In this document: piece after piece, positions 29,135 through 38,477 of the stretch | Layout: each line of letters begins with the position of its first letter | Numbering within the stretch: the stretch's first letter is position 1 | Source: Pseudomonas sp. CCC3.1 | GTDB taxonomy: Bacteria > Pseudomonadota > Gammaproteobacteria > Pseudomonadales > Pseudomonadaceae | Assembly: GCF_034347405.1 (NCBI RefSeq) | Contig: NZ_CP133778.1 | Location: 2,976,001 to 3,040,000 of the forward strand | Direction of reading: 5' to 3' | Length of the DNA stretch: 64,000 bases | Position numbers and translations under genes: made by a program | The notes under the pieces: generated by a model | What the model was told of the DNA's origin: nothing | What the model saw: the letters and a program-made list of their open reading frames with translations, nothing else | The model's database searches: none

Positions 29135-29881
29135 ATGACTGTTTACTTCATCGGCGCCGGGCCCGGCGATCCAGAGCTGATTACTGTCAAAGGCCAGCGC
29201 TTGATCCGCAGTTGCCCAGTCATTATCTATGCCGGCTCGCTGGTTCCCGCAGCGGTTCTGCAAGGCCATCGTGCCGAGCAGGTGATTAACAGCGCCGAGT
29301 TGCACCTTGAACAAATCATCGAACTGATCAAAGACGCTGACGCAGAAGGCCAGGACGTTGCCCGCGTGCACTCCGGCGATCCGAGCCTGTATGGCGCGAT
29401 TGGCGAACAAATCCGCTGCTTGCGCGAGCTGAACATCGCGTTTGAAATCATCCCCGGAGTCACAGCCACCGCCGCCTGCGCAGCCATTTTGGGTGCAGAG
29501 CTGACCCTACCGGACATCTCGCAAACAGTGATTCTGACCCGCTACGCAGAAAAAACGGCGATGCCTGCGGGTGAAGAACTGACCAGTCTGGCGCAGCACA
29601 AAGCGACCATGGCGATTCACCTCGGGGTTAAAAACCTTGAAAACATCATTCGCGAGCTCACCCCGCATTACGGCAGCGATTGCCCGATTGCAGTGATCCA
29701 TCGTGCCAGTTGGCCGGATCAGGATTGGGTGCAAGGCACGCTGGAGGACATTCTGGAAAAAGTTCAGGCCAAGGGTTTCAAGCGCACGGCGCTGATTCTG
29801 GTGGGTCGGGTGCTGGCCAGTGACACTTTTTCGGATTCGTCGCTGTATCGCGCCGGGCATGCGCATTTGTATCGGCCTTGA
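29135..29881 (+). CDS. cobM: Precorrin-4 C11-methyltransferase
   Basis: 248 residues. The tetrapyrrole methylase fold is visible: VYFIGAGPGDPELITVKG at the N-terminus, YAGSLVP, VHSGDPSLYGAIGEQ (SAM loop), IIPGVTATAACAAILGAELTLP and the C-terminal RTALILVGRVL. It transfers a methyl group from SAM to C11 of precorrin-4 in aerobic B12 synthesis. It is downstream of cobE, probably co-transcribed. A REP remnant and a bidirectional terminator follow. Confidence 0.93.
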   Translation: MTVYFIGAGPGDPELITVKGQRLIRSCPVIIYAGSLVPAAVLQGHRAEQVINSAELHLEQIIELIKDADAEGQDVARVHSGDPSLYGAIGEQIRCLRELNIAFEIIPGVTATAACAAILGAELTLPDISQTVILTRYAEKTAMPAGEELTSLAQHKATMAIHLGVKNLENIIRELTPHYGSDCPIAVIHRASWPDQDWVQGTLEDILEKVQAKGFKRTALILVGRVLASDTFSDSSLYRAGHAHLYRP

Positions 29882-29893
29882 GCCCGCCCGCAC

Positions 29894-29949
29894 TGTAGGG
29901 ATGGGCCCTTTAAAAGATCAAAAGATCGCGAGGCAAGCTCGCTCCTACA
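29894..29949. repeat. Degenerate REPIN
   Basis: The right arm GATCGCGAGGCAAGCTCGCTCCTACA is intact. The left arm has decayed to TGTAGGGATGGGCCC, so the palindrome is broken. It belongs to the same family as 21385-21452 and 36909-36976. Confidence 0.7.
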
Positions 29950-29961
29950 AAGTGCAGGCAT

Positions 29962-29993
29962 AAAAAAACGGTGCTCACGGGGCACCGTTTTTT
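29962..29993. terminator. Bidirectional terminator between cobM and nfuA
   Basis: Stem CGGTGC / GCACCG with a seven-base loop is preceded by seven A residues and followed by six T residues. It therefore serves cobM on the plus strand and nfuA on the minus strand. Confidence 0.88.
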
Positions 29994-30029
29994 CATTCAC
30001 TGCGCAGTGAACACCCTGTTACTGATGAC

Positions 30030-30614
30030 TCAGTAGTAGGCGTTTTCTTTCTGCGAGTGGTCGGTCACGTCACGTACGCCCTTGAGCTCGGGCACGCGCT
30101 CCAGCAGCGTGCGCTCGATGCCTTCGCGCAGGGTCACGTCGGCCTGGCCACAGCCCTGACAACCACCACCGAACTTGAGCACGGCGATGCCGTCTTCAAC
30201 CACTTCGATCAGGCTGACCTGACCGCCGTGGCTGGCCAAACCCGGATTGATTTCGGTTTGCAGGTAGTAGTTGATGCGCTCGTTGATCGGGCTATCCGCA
30301 TTGACCATCGGCACTTTGGCGTTGGGCGCCTTGATGGTCAACTGACCACCCATGCGATCAGTGGCGTAATCCACCACCGCATCTTCCAGGAACGCTTCGC
30401 TGAACGAATCGATCCACGCCGTAAAGCTTTTAAGGCCGATGGCGGTATCTTCAGGTTTCACTTCATTCGGCTTGCAGTAGGCTATGCAGGTTTCAGCGTA
30501 CTGGGTGCCGGGCTGGGTGATAAAGACGCGGATGCCGATGCCCGGCGTGTTCTGCTTGGATAGCAGATCAGCCAGGTAATCGTGGGCGGCGTCGGTAATG
30601 GTTATGGCGCTCAT
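30030..30614 (-). CDS. nfuA: Fe/S biogenesis protein NfuA
   Basis: 194 residues from ATG 30614, which has AGGAG eight bases upstream; a longer frame lacks a ribosome site. The N-terminal half is a degenerate A-type scaffold domain (TITDAAHDYLADLLSKQ). The C-terminal NifU-like domain holds the Cys-x2-Cys of FGGGCQGCGQADVTLREG, which binds a [4Fe-4S] cluster across a dimer. It delivers clusters to target proteins under oxidative or iron stress. Single-gene unit with its own terminator. Confidence 0.95.
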   Translation of the reverse strand: MSAITITDAAHDYLADLLSKQNTPGIGIRVFITQPGTQYAETCIAYCKPNEVKPEDTAIGLKSFTAWIDSFSEAFLEDAVVDYATDRMGGQLTIKAPNAKVPMVNADSPINERINYYLQTEINPGLASHGGQVSLIEVVEDGIAVLKFGGGCQGCGQADVTLREGIERTLLERVPELKGVRDVTDHSQKENAYY

Positions 30615-30725
30615 GGAATCTCCTCGCAGACATGTGGGGCAGTTTACGCCAATCGGCGCGCCTGACAAAGTCCTAGTATTTTTGTCAGGAAACCTGCCCT
30701 TTCTTATTCAAAATTCCCGGACCGA

Positions 30726-33035
30726 CTACAGGTTTTCGTAGCGGTTCATGTCCAGCACGCCCGCTTCAACCGGGTCGGTTTCGCTAATGTACTGGCCGAT
30801 GTCATGGAAGTACTGCCAAAAATGAGGGTTGCTGCGCCGAACACCCCAGCGCTCGACAATGGCATCAAAGGCTTGTTGATCCTTGCATTGCTCCATCGCC
30901 TCGACAAACGCCTCGACCTGATCTGCCGGAATGTTGAACATAAAGTTCGGATAACTGCTGAGCACGCCCGGGAAGATAGTCAGCGTATCCAGCCCGGGTT
31001 GCAGGCGGTAGGCTTCACCGAGCATAAAGGCCACGTTGCTGTGGGCACGGTTGCGCAACATGCTGTACATCTCGCGCTGGCCGTCAGTGCCTTCAATGCG
31101 CAGCATCGTCGCTTCAGGCAATTGATTGATGACTGCCAGACCTGCTGCCGGACGCGACGCCAGGCGGCTCAGCGCTTGCTCGGCAAACTGGAACGCCTGA
31201 GCAATATGTGGCCGCGAACAATAAGCACCGGTACAGCGGTTGATCGGATCCGGGTTCGCATTCAGGGTGCCAGCCCGCTCGATCAACTTGAGTGCAAAGT
31301 CGCGCTTGGGATCAGCCGGATCGAGGATCATCCCGGTGGGCGTGCTGGTGTCGATTTTCTGGTAGTCCAGCCACATTTTCAGCTTGCCGCTGTTTTGGTA
31401 CCAGTCGCTGAGGATGCTGGCACGCGAATCTGCCGGCATCAGGCGCAAAAAGTTGACCTCAGCGCCGTTGCGGATCAAGTCAAAATACAAACGCGTCTGG
31501 GCCTGATGCGAGACGTTGCCGAACACATCAAAATTGACCGCCAACTGATAGTAGGTACGTTCCAGCAACGGGAAGTCGAACAGCCACATCGTCTGCGGTA
31601 CTTCGCCGATCAAGCCTTTGGTCACGCTGGCGCTGTCAAAGTGCCGGAAGATCGTCAGCAACGCGTTGTCATTGCCCGCCCACAGAGTGGCCCAGCCAGG
31701 TGGCGGCATATCGGCGTAGGTGTCCTGACGCAGTTTCGCGTATTCATTGCGCTTGTCACGGAAGCTGTGCCACAGCGAGAGAATGCTGCCGACGTCATCA
31801 ATCTGCCCCGGCATTGCCAGTAGCGGCGTTGCCTCGCCTCGATAAGCGGCATCAGTGATATAGCGATCATGCGCAGGTTCCTGGAACATGGCCCAGAAGT
31901 TGTCTCGAATCACGTCCGTGGCGATTTGCCCGCGGCACACCGGTCCGCGAATAAACGTGCGCACAAAATATTCGGCGTTATCGAGCATGAACTGGTAGCG
32001 CGCCACGGCCGGGATCGCTTCAAACGTTTCAAACGGGTTGGCGCGGCTGCGCGGCCCGTAACCCGGAAGCGAAGCGGCATGCCAGTTGCCGCTATAGAAC
32101 AACTGTTTGACTCGCTCGAGCTTTTGCTTGCCCATCGGGTAAGTGATGTGGGTTTTATGCACGATCACGCCTTGCACCGGCATCAGCCGGTAATAGAACG
32201 TGGTGCCCGGATCATCATTTGGACGGCGGGTGGCGATCAGGTCAATCGGCTGACCGCTCGGTGTACGAGAACGTACCCACTGAAAGAAATGCCCTGGGAC
32301 ACCGTTGTCAAAATAGGTGTGGGCGAGAAACAAGTGTTCGAACAGCCAGCGCCCAACCAAAGCCTCTGTTGAGCCCGGACGATTGAGCAGCGCTTCCCAT
32401 TCAGCAATCTGCGCGGCTTCGCCTGCGCTGGGTTTGATGGCGTTCTGGTCAACCGGGGCACCTTGTTTGAGCCAAGTCTGCACGGTTTGGTATTGCTTGT
32501 CGGTGAGGCCAGTCACGGCCAGGGGCATGCCTTCCTTGGGGTGCTTTTGTGCGTAGGCATCGAACTCACCCGGCGCCGGGCATGAGTTCTCTCTATTGAG
32601 CCCCAGGACGATTTCTTCAGGCAACTTGGCATTGGGCGTCAGTGGCGTGTTATGGCCCAGTTCAAGCATCCGCGCCATCAGAGCTGCTTGCGCACCTTGC
32701 GCGTCGAGCACCGAGTAAAAGCCTTTGCGGCGCCATTCATCCGGGCCACTGGCATCGTAGAAAATCCGCGTCGGCGCAACGGGAGAAGTGCGATCACCTT
32801 TATAAACAGGCACTTTGCTGGCACCGCGGGTCGCGCCCTCTGCGCTCCCCAGGTTGAGCTGGCAAGCGGCGTCGTTGCAGGCATGGCAGGCTACGCATTT
32901 TTCGGTAAGGATCGGCTGAATGTCTCGCACATAAGAAACAGTGGGAGAGATAGCCGGACTGGCGAGCGGGGTTTGTCCCAGCGCTGTACTGCACATCACC
33001 AGCGTCACGGCGCCGGTGAGTAGGCGAAAAAACAT
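30726..33035 (-). CDS. cti: Fatty acid cis/trans isomerase Cti
   Basis: 769 residues from ATG 33035 (AGGAC upstream); an 87-base in-frame extension has no ribosome site. It starts with a Sec signal (FRLLTGAVTLVMCSTALGQ), so the enzyme is periplasmic. A c-type heme motif follows (CVACHAC, about residue 48), then the long Cti body. Cti converts cis-unsaturated acyl chains of membrane phospholipids to trans without turnover, a rapid response to solvents and heat in pseudomonads. The heme-binding CxxCH and the WLKQGAPVD cytochrome-like stretch are as expected. Divergent from metH; single gene. Confidence 0.92.
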   Translation of the reverse strand: MFFRLLTGAVTLVMCSTALGQTPLASPAISPTVSYVRDIQPILTEKCVACHACNDAACQLNLGSAEGATRGASKVPVYKGDRTSPVAPTRIFYDASGPDEWRRKGFYSVLDAQGAQAALMARMLELGHNTPLTPNAKLPEEIVLGLNRENSCPAPGEFDAYAQKHPKEGMPLAVTGLTDKQYQTVQTWLKQGAPVDQNAIKPSAGEAAQIAEWEALLNRPGSTEALVGRWLFEHLFLAHTYFDNGVPGHFFQWVRSRTPSGQPIDLIATRRPNDDPGTTFYYRLMPVQGVIVHKTHITYPMGKQKLERVKQLFYSGNWHAASLPGYGPRSRANPFETFEAIPAVARYQFMLDNAEYFVRTFIRGPVCRGQIATDVIRDNFWAMFQEPAHDRYITDAAYRGEATPLLAMPGQIDDVGSILSLWHSFRDKRNEYAKLRQDTYADMPPPGWATLWAGNDNALLTIFRHFDSASVTKGLIGEVPQTMWLFDFPLLERTYYQLAVNFDVFGNVSHQAQTRLYFDLIRNGAEVNFLRLMPADSRASILSDWYQNSGKLKMWLDYQKIDTSTPTGMILDPADPKRDFALKLIERAGTLNANPDPINRCTGAYCSRPHIAQAFQFAEQALSRLASRPAAGLAVINQLPEATMLRIEGTDGQREMYSMLRNRAHSNVAFMLGEAYRLQPGLDTLTIFPGVLSSYPNFMFNIPADQVEAFVEAMEQCKDQQAFDAIVERWGVRRSNPHFWQYFHDIGQYISETDPVEAGVLDMNRYENL

Positions 33036-33187
33036 GTGCCATTGTCCTGATATTAAACATGTCGAGATTCTACCTGCGCTACACGCCCTTAAACATGAGC
33101 GAAATTCATGCAAATCTTCCAACGCTCAAATCCGGCGCAGGTTTGTTATGATCTGACATCTTTTGCATGGCTTTAACAGGTAGTCCT

Positions 33188-36100
33188 ATGTCTGACCGCA
33201 GCGCTCGTATCCAAGCACTTCAGCAAGCCCTCAAAGAGCGCATTCTGATTCTCGATGGCGGCATGGGTACTATGATCCAAAGCTACCGTCTGGAGGAACA
33301 CGACTATCGTGGCACACGCTTTGCTGACTGGCCGAGCGACGTCAAAGGCAACAACGACCTTTTGATCCTCACCCGTCCGGACGTGATTGGCTCGATTGAA
33401 AAAGCCTACCTGGATGCCGGCGCCGACATTCTTGAAACCAACACCTTCAACGCCACCCAAGTTTCACAAGCTGACTACGGCATGCAGGCCCTTGCCTACG
33501 AATTAAACGTAGAAGGCGCTCGTCTGGCGCGCAAGGTGGCTGACGCCAAGACCCTCGAAACACCGGAAAAACCTCGCTTTGTGGCGGGCGTGCTTGGCCC
33601 TACCAGTCGCACCTGCTCGCTGTCGCCGGACGTAAACAACCCCGGCTACCGCAACGTTACCTTCGATGAGCTGGTTGAGAACTACACTGAAGCCACCAAA
33701 GGCCTGATCGAAGGCGGTGCTGACCTGATTCTGATCGAGACCATCTTCGATACGTTGAACGCCAAAGCCGCAATCTTTGCCGTACAAGGCGTGTTCGAAG
33801 AGCTGGGCGTTGAGTTGCCGATCATGATTTCCGGCACCATCACCGACGCCTCCGGCCGCACCCTGTCGGGCCAGACCACCGAAGCGTTCTGGAACTCCGT
33901 GAGCCACGCCAAACCGATTTCGGTCGGCCTGAACTGCGCGCTCGGTGCCAGTGAATTGCGCCCGTACCTCGAAGAGCTGTCGAACAAGGCCGACACGTTT
34001 GTTTCTGCTCACCCCAACGCTGGCTTGCCTAACGAATTTGGTGAGTACGACGAACTGCCTTCCCAAACAGCCAAGGTGATTGAAGAGTTCGCTCAAAGCG
34101 GCTTCCTCAACATTGTCGGCGGCTGCTGCGGCACCACCCCGGATCACATCTACGCCATTGCCCAGGCCGTTGCGCCTTATGCGCCGCGCCAGATCCCGGA
34201 CATTCCAAAGGCTTGCCGCTTGTCGGGCCTTGAGCCGTTTACCATCGATCGCAGCTCATTGTTCGTGAACGTCGGCGAACGAACCAACATCACCGGTTCG
34301 GCCCGCTTCGCCCGCCTGATCCGCGAAGACAACTACACCGAAGCCCTGGAAGTGGCCCTGCAACAAGTTGAAGCCGGTGCGCAAATCATCGACATCAACA
34401 TGGACGAAGGCATGCTGGACTCGAAGAAGGCGATGGTCACCTTCCTCAACCTGATTGCCGGTGAACCGGACATCTCGCGCGTGCCGATCATGATCGACTC
34501 CTCGAAATGGGACGTGATCGAAGCTGGCCTCAAGTGCATCCAGGGCAAGGGCATCGTTAACTCGATCAGCATGAAAGAAGGCGTCGAGCAGTTCATTCAT
34601 CACGCCAAGCTGTGCAAGCGTTATGGTGCGGCGGTCGTGGTGATGGCCTTCGACGAAGCCGGCCAGGCCGATACCGAGGCGCGTAAAAAAGAAATCTGCA
34701 AACGCTCCTACGACATTTTGGTCAATGAAGTCGGCTTCCCGCCGCAAGACATCATCTTCGACCCGAACATCTTCGCCGTGGCCACCGGCATTGAAGAACA
34801 CAACAATTATGCTGTGGACTTCATCAACGCCTGCGCTTACATCCGCGATGAGCTGCCGTATGCCCTGACCTCCGGTGGCGTGTCCAACGTGTCGTTCTCG
34901 TTCCGTGGCAACAACCCGGTGCGTGAGGCCATTCACTCCGTGTTCCTGCTGTACGCCATCCGTAACGGCCTGACCATGGGCATCGTTAACGCCGGGCAGT
35001 TGGAGATCTACGACCAGATCCCGACCGAACTGCGTGATGCCGTCGAAGATGTGGTGCTCAACCGCACGCCTGACGCCACCGACAACCTGCTGGCGATTGC
35101 CGACAAGTACAAGGGTGATGGCAGCGTCAAGGAAGCCGAGACCGAAGAATGGCGTGGCTGGGAAGTGAACAAGCGCCTTGAACACGCGCTGGTCAAAGGC
35201 ATAACCACCCACATCGTTGAAGACACTGAAGAGTCGCGCCTCTCGTTCAGCCGCCCGATCGAAGTGATCGAAGGCCCGCTGATGTCCGGCATGAACATCG
35301 TTGGCGACTTGTTTGGCGCAGGCAAAATGTTCTTGCCACAAGTGGTCAAGTCCGCCCGCGTGATGAAACAGGCTGTGGCGCACTTGATTCCGTTTATCGA
35401 GCTGGAAAAAGGCGATAAACCAGAGGCCAAGGGCAAGATCCTGATGGCTACTGTCAAAGGCGACGTTCACGACATCGGTAAGAACATTGTGGGCGTGGTG
35501 CTGGGCTGTAACGGTTATGACATCGTCGACCTGGGCGTGATGGTGCCTGCCGAGAAGATTCTGCAAGTGGCCAAAGAACAGAAGTGCGACATCATCGGCC
35601 TTTCCGGCCTGATTACCCCGTCGCTGGATGAAATGGTTCACGTGGCCCGTGAAATGCAGCGTCAGGACTTCCACCTGCCATTGATGATCGGCGGTGCCAC
35701 AACCTCCAAGGCGCACACGGCGGTCAAGATCGAGCCCAAGTATCAGAATGATGCCGTGATCTACGTCACCGACGCCTCACGCGCCGTGGGCGTGGCTACG
35801 CAGTTGCTGTCCAAGGAACTGAAAGCCGGGTTTGTCGAGAAAACCCGTCTGGAATACGTCGAGGTTCGCGAACGCACCGCCAACCGCAGTGCGCGTACCG
35901 AGCGCTTGAGCTACGCCGCAGCGATTGCCAAAAAACCGCAGTTCGACTGGGCCAGCTACCAGCCGGTCAAACCGACGTTTACCGGGACCAAGGTGCTGGA
36001 CAACATTGACCTCAAGGTATTGGCCGAGTACATCGACTGGACGCCGTTCTTTATCTCGTGGGATTTGGCCGGCAAGTTTCCGCGCATTTTGTCCGACGAG

Positions 36101-36898
36101 GTAGTAGGCGAAGCCGCAACCGCGCTGTACGCCGACGCACAGGAAATGCTCAAAAAACTGATCGATGAAAAGCTCATCAGTGCACGGGCGGTCTTCGGCT
36201 TCTGGCCGAGCAACCAAGTGAACGATGATGATCTGGAACTGTACGGTGACGACGGCAAGCCGTTGGCCCGACTGCATCACTTGCGCCAGCAAATCATCAA
36301 GACCGACGGCAAGCCCAACTTCTCACTGGCCGACTTTGTTGCGCCAAAAGACAGCGGTGTAACCGACTACGTGGGTGGCTTCATCACCACCGCCGGTATC
36401 GGCGCTGAAGAAGTGGCCAAGGCTTATCAGGATGCGGGCGACGACTACAATTCGATCATGGTCAAGGCGCTGGCTGACCGCCTGGCCGAGGCCTGTGCCG
36501 AGTGGCTGCACCAACAAGTGCGCACCAACTACTGGGGTTATGCCAAGGACGAACACCTGAGCAACGAGGACCTGATCAAAGAGCAATACAGCGGTATCCG
36601 CCCTGCTCCTGGCTATCCGGCCTGCCCAGACCATACCGAGAAGGCAACGCTGTTCAAATTGCTCGACCCTGAAGCCGAAGAAATGCGAGCGGGCAAAAGC
36701 GGCGTGTTCCTGACGGAAAGCTATGCCATGTTCCCGGCAGCCGCTGTGAGCGGCTGGTATTTCGCGCATCCACAAGCGCAGTACTTTGCCGTAGGCAAGG
36801 TCGACAAGGACCAGATCGACAGCTATACAGCGCGCAAAGGCCAAGAGCTGAGCGTGACAGAGCGCTGGTTGGCACCCAACTTGGGTTACGACAACTGA
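33188..36898 (+). CDS. metH: Cobalamin-dependent methionine synthase
   Basis: 1,236 residues, normal for full-length MetH. The start is ATG 33188, with AGG nine bases upstream; a 21-base extension lacks a site. Domains in order: homocysteine barrel (ILDGGMGTMIQ; zinc cysteines in GLNCALGASE and GGCCGTTPDH), folate barrel (FVNVGERTNITGSARF), cobalamin cap and Rossmann domain (VKGDVHDIGKN, whose His is the lower cobalt ligand), and the SAM reactivation domain (RPAPGYPACPDHTEK). It makes methionine from homocysteine and methyl-tetrahydrofolate and thus consumes the cofactor of the cob pathway. No cobalamin riboswitch is evident in the short upstream gap. Confidence 0.97.
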   Translation: MSDRSARIQALQQALKERILILDGGMGTMIQSYRLEEHDYRGTRFADWPSDVKGNNDLLILTRPDVIGSIEKAYLDAGADILETNTFNATQVSQADYGMQALAYELNVEGARLARKVADAKTLETPEKPRFVAGVLGPTSRTCSLSPDVNNPGYRNVTFDELVENYTEATKGLIEGGADLILIETIFDTLNAKAAIFAVQGVFEELGVELPIMISGTITDASGRTLSGQTTEAFWNSVSHAKPISVGLNCALGASELRPYLEELSNKADTFVSAHPNAGLPNEFGEYDELPSQTAKVIEEFAQSGFLNIVGGCCGTTPDHIYAIAQAVAPYAPRQIPDIPKACRLSGLEPFTIDRSSLFVNVGERTNITGSARFARLIREDNYTEALEVALQQVEAGAQIIDINMDEGMLDSKKAMVTFLNLIAGEPDISRVPIMIDSSKWDVIEAGLKCIQGKGIVNSISMKEGVEQFIHHAKLCKRYGAAVVVMAFDEAGQADTEARKKEICKRSYDILVNEVGFPPQDIIFDPNIFAVATGIEEHNNYAVDFINACAYIRDELPYALTSGGVSNVSFSFRGNNPVREAIHSVFLLYAIRNGLTMGIVNAGQLEIYDQIPTELRDAVEDVVLNRTPDATDNLLAIADKYKGDGSVKEAETEEWRGWEVNKRLEHALVKGITTHIVEDTEESRLSFSRPIEVIEGPLMSGMNIVGDLFGAGKMFLPQVVKSARVMKQAVAHLIPFIELEKGDKPEAKGKILMATVKGDVHDIGKNIVGVVLGCNGYDIVDLGVMVPAEKILQVAKEQKCDIIGLSGLITPSLDEMVHVAREMQRQDFHLPLMIGGATTSKAHTAVKIEPKYQNDAVIYVTDASRAVGVATQLLSKELKAGFVEKTRLEYVEVRERTANRSARTERLSYAAAIAKKPQFDWASYQPVKPTFTGTKVLDNIDLKVLAEYIDWTPFFISWDLAGKFPRILSDEVVGEAATALYADAQEMLKKLIDEKLISARAVFGFWPSNQVNDDDLELYGDDGKPLARLHHLRQQIIKTDGKPNFSLADFVAPKDSGVTDYVGGFITTAGIGAEEVAKAYQDAGDDYNSIMVKALADRLAEACAEWLHQQVRTNYWGYAKDEHLSNEDLIKEQYSGIRPAPGYPACPDHTEKATLFKLLDPEAEEMRAGKSGVFLTESYAMFPAAAVSGWYFAHPQAQYFAVGKVDKDQIDSYTARKGQELSVTERWLAPNLGYDN

Positions 36899-36908
36899 GT
36901 AAAAACCC

Positions 36909-36976
36909 TGTAGGAGCGAGCTTGTCTCGCGATCTTTTGATTGTTTAAAAGATCGCGAGGCAAGCTCGCTCCTACA
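36909..36976. repeat. REPIN (TGTAGGAGCGAGC palindrome)
   Basis: A nearly perfect inverted repeat of the same family as 21385-21452, with inner GATCTTTTGATTGTTTAAAAGATC. It lies between convergent metH and gor, ten bases after the metH stop. Confidence 0.85.
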
Positions 36977-36983
36977 AAGGGAT

Positions 36984-38342
36984 TTAGGATTTTGACGGGG
37001 TGCGCATAGTGACGAACTCTTCTGCCGCCGTTGGGTGTACGCCAATGGTTTCGTCAAAATGCTGTTTGGTTGCGCCTGCTTTCAAGGCAATTGCCAACCC
37101 CTGCACGATTTCTCCCGCCTCCGGACCGACCATGTGGCAGCCCAGCACTTTGTCGGTGTCGGCATCTACCACCAGCTTCATCAGCGTGCGTTCCTGACAC
37201 TCCGTGAGCGTCAATTTCATCGGGCGGAAGCTGCTTTCGAAAATCTGCACGGTGTGCCCATCTTCAATCGCCTGCTCTTCGCTTAATCCGACCGTACCGA
37301 TGTTCGGCAAGCTGAACACCGCCGTCGGGATCATGCGGTAGTCGACCGGGCGATACTGCTCAGGCTTGAACAGCCGACGCGCAACGGCCATGCCTTCGGC
37401 CAAGGCCACCGGCGTCAGTTGCACACGACCAATCACGTCGCCAATCGCCAGAATCGACGGCTCGGCGCTCTGGTACAGATCATCTACTTCAACAAAACCA
37501 CGCTTGTCGAGTTTGACGCCGGTGTTTTCCAGCCCCAGGTTGTCGAGCATCGGGCGACGACCTGTGGCGTAGAACACGCAGTCGGCAATCAGCTCGCGAC
37601 CATCCTTGAGCGTGGCTTTCAAACTGCCATCGGCCTGTTTGTCGATCCGCGCAATGTCGGCATTGAACTGCACGTCCATGCCGCGCTTGGTCAGTTCCTC
37701 GTGCAAATGCTTGCGCACCGCGCCATCGAAGCCACGCAAGAACATATCACCGCGATACAGCAGGGACGTTTCAGCGCCCAAGCCGTGGAAAATACCGGCG
37801 AACTCCACGGCGATATAGCCACCCCCCACAACCAGTACGCGTTTTGGCAGCTCTTTGAGGAAGAACGCTTCGTTGGAACTGATCGCGTGCTCGTGGCCCG
37901 GGATCTCAGGGATCTGCGGCCAGCCGCCCGTGGCGATCAAGATGTGTTTGGCCGTGTGGCGCTGACCATTGATTTCAACTTCGTTGGGCCCGGTCAGCTT
38001 GGCGTGACCTTCGATCAGCGTCACGCCGCTGTTTACCAGCAGATTGCGGTAGATGCCGTTCAGGCGATTAATCTCGCGGTCTTTGTTAGCGATCAGGGTC
38101 GCCCAATCAAAGTTCGCTTCACCCAGGCTCCAGCCAAAACCCGACGCTTGCTCGAAGTCTTCGGCAAAGTGCGCGCCATACACCAGCAGCTTTTTAGGCA
38201 CACAACCGACGTTGACGCAGGTACCGCCCAAGTAACGGCTTTCAGCCACCGCGACCTTGGCACCAAAACCCGCAGCAAAGCGTGCAGCACGCACGCCACC
38301 CGAGCCCGCACCAATCACAAACAAATCAAATTCGTAGGCCAT
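36984..38342 (-). CDS. gor: Glutathione-disulfide reductase
   Basis: 452 residues. It has an FAD-binding GAGSGGVRAAR at 11-21 and a redox-active disulfide C42/C47 in GGTCVNVGCVPKK. The NADP-binding fold is VLVVGGGYIAVEFAGIF (about 170-186), followed by YATGRRP and ILAIGDVIG. The C-terminal catalytic His-Glu is in IGVHPTAAEEFVTM. It reduces oxidised glutathione with NADPH in the cytoplasm. Length and spacing of motifs are standard. It stands alone on the minus strand between metH and galU; the galU terminator lies just upstream of its promoter region. Confidence 0.95.
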   Translation of the reverse strand: MAYEFDLFVIGAGSGGVRAARFAAGFGAKVAVAESRYLGGTCVNVGCVPKKLLVYGAHFAEDFEQASGFGWSLGEANFDWATLIANKDREINRLNGIYRNLLVNSGVTLIEGHAKLTGPNEVEINGQRHTAKHILIATGGWPQIPEIPGHEHAISSNEAFFLKELPKRVLVVGGGYIAVEFAGIFHGLGAETSLLYRGDMFLRGFDGAVRKHLHEELTKRGMDVQFNADIARIDKQADGSLKATLKDGRELIADCVFYATGRRPMLDNLGLENTGVKLDKRGFVEVDDLYQSAEPSILAIGDVIGRVQLTPVALAEGMAVARRLFKPEQYRPVDYRMIPTAVFSLPNIGTVGLSEEQAIEDGHTVQIFESSFRPMKLTLTECQERTLMKLVVDADTDKVLGCHMVGPEAGEIVQGLAIALKAGATKQHFDETIGVHPTAAEEFVTMRTPSKS

Positions 38343-38426
38343 TTCTCTCTCCTAGGCAGGCCAACAGCATAATCGCTCCAGCGCGATTGACCAGCGCTGA
38401 GCGTTTGCTGAAGGCAAAAAAACGAA

Positions 38427-38448
38427 AAAGCCACCCGAAGGTGGCTTT
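38427..38448 (-). terminator. Terminator of a minus-strand unit (galU exit region)
   Basis: A nine-base perfect stem AAAGCCACC / GGTGGCTTT with a CGAA tetraloop. On the minus strand it is followed by a T-rich tract (TTTTTCGTTTTTTT), and it lies 30 bp past the galU stop. Confidence 0.85.
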
Positions 38449-38477
38449 GTCTTGAAACGTTTTACAGACCGGCTGTA

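Noticed and set aside
33036..33187. Cobalamin riboswitch upstream of metH or cobE/cobM
   Set aside because: The gaps are short and I see no B12-box-like sequence or long structured leader.
34256..35716. 486-codon open frame on the minus strand opposite metH
   Set aside because: A GC-bias shadow of metH; composition is His/Val/Gly-rich with no recognisable domain.
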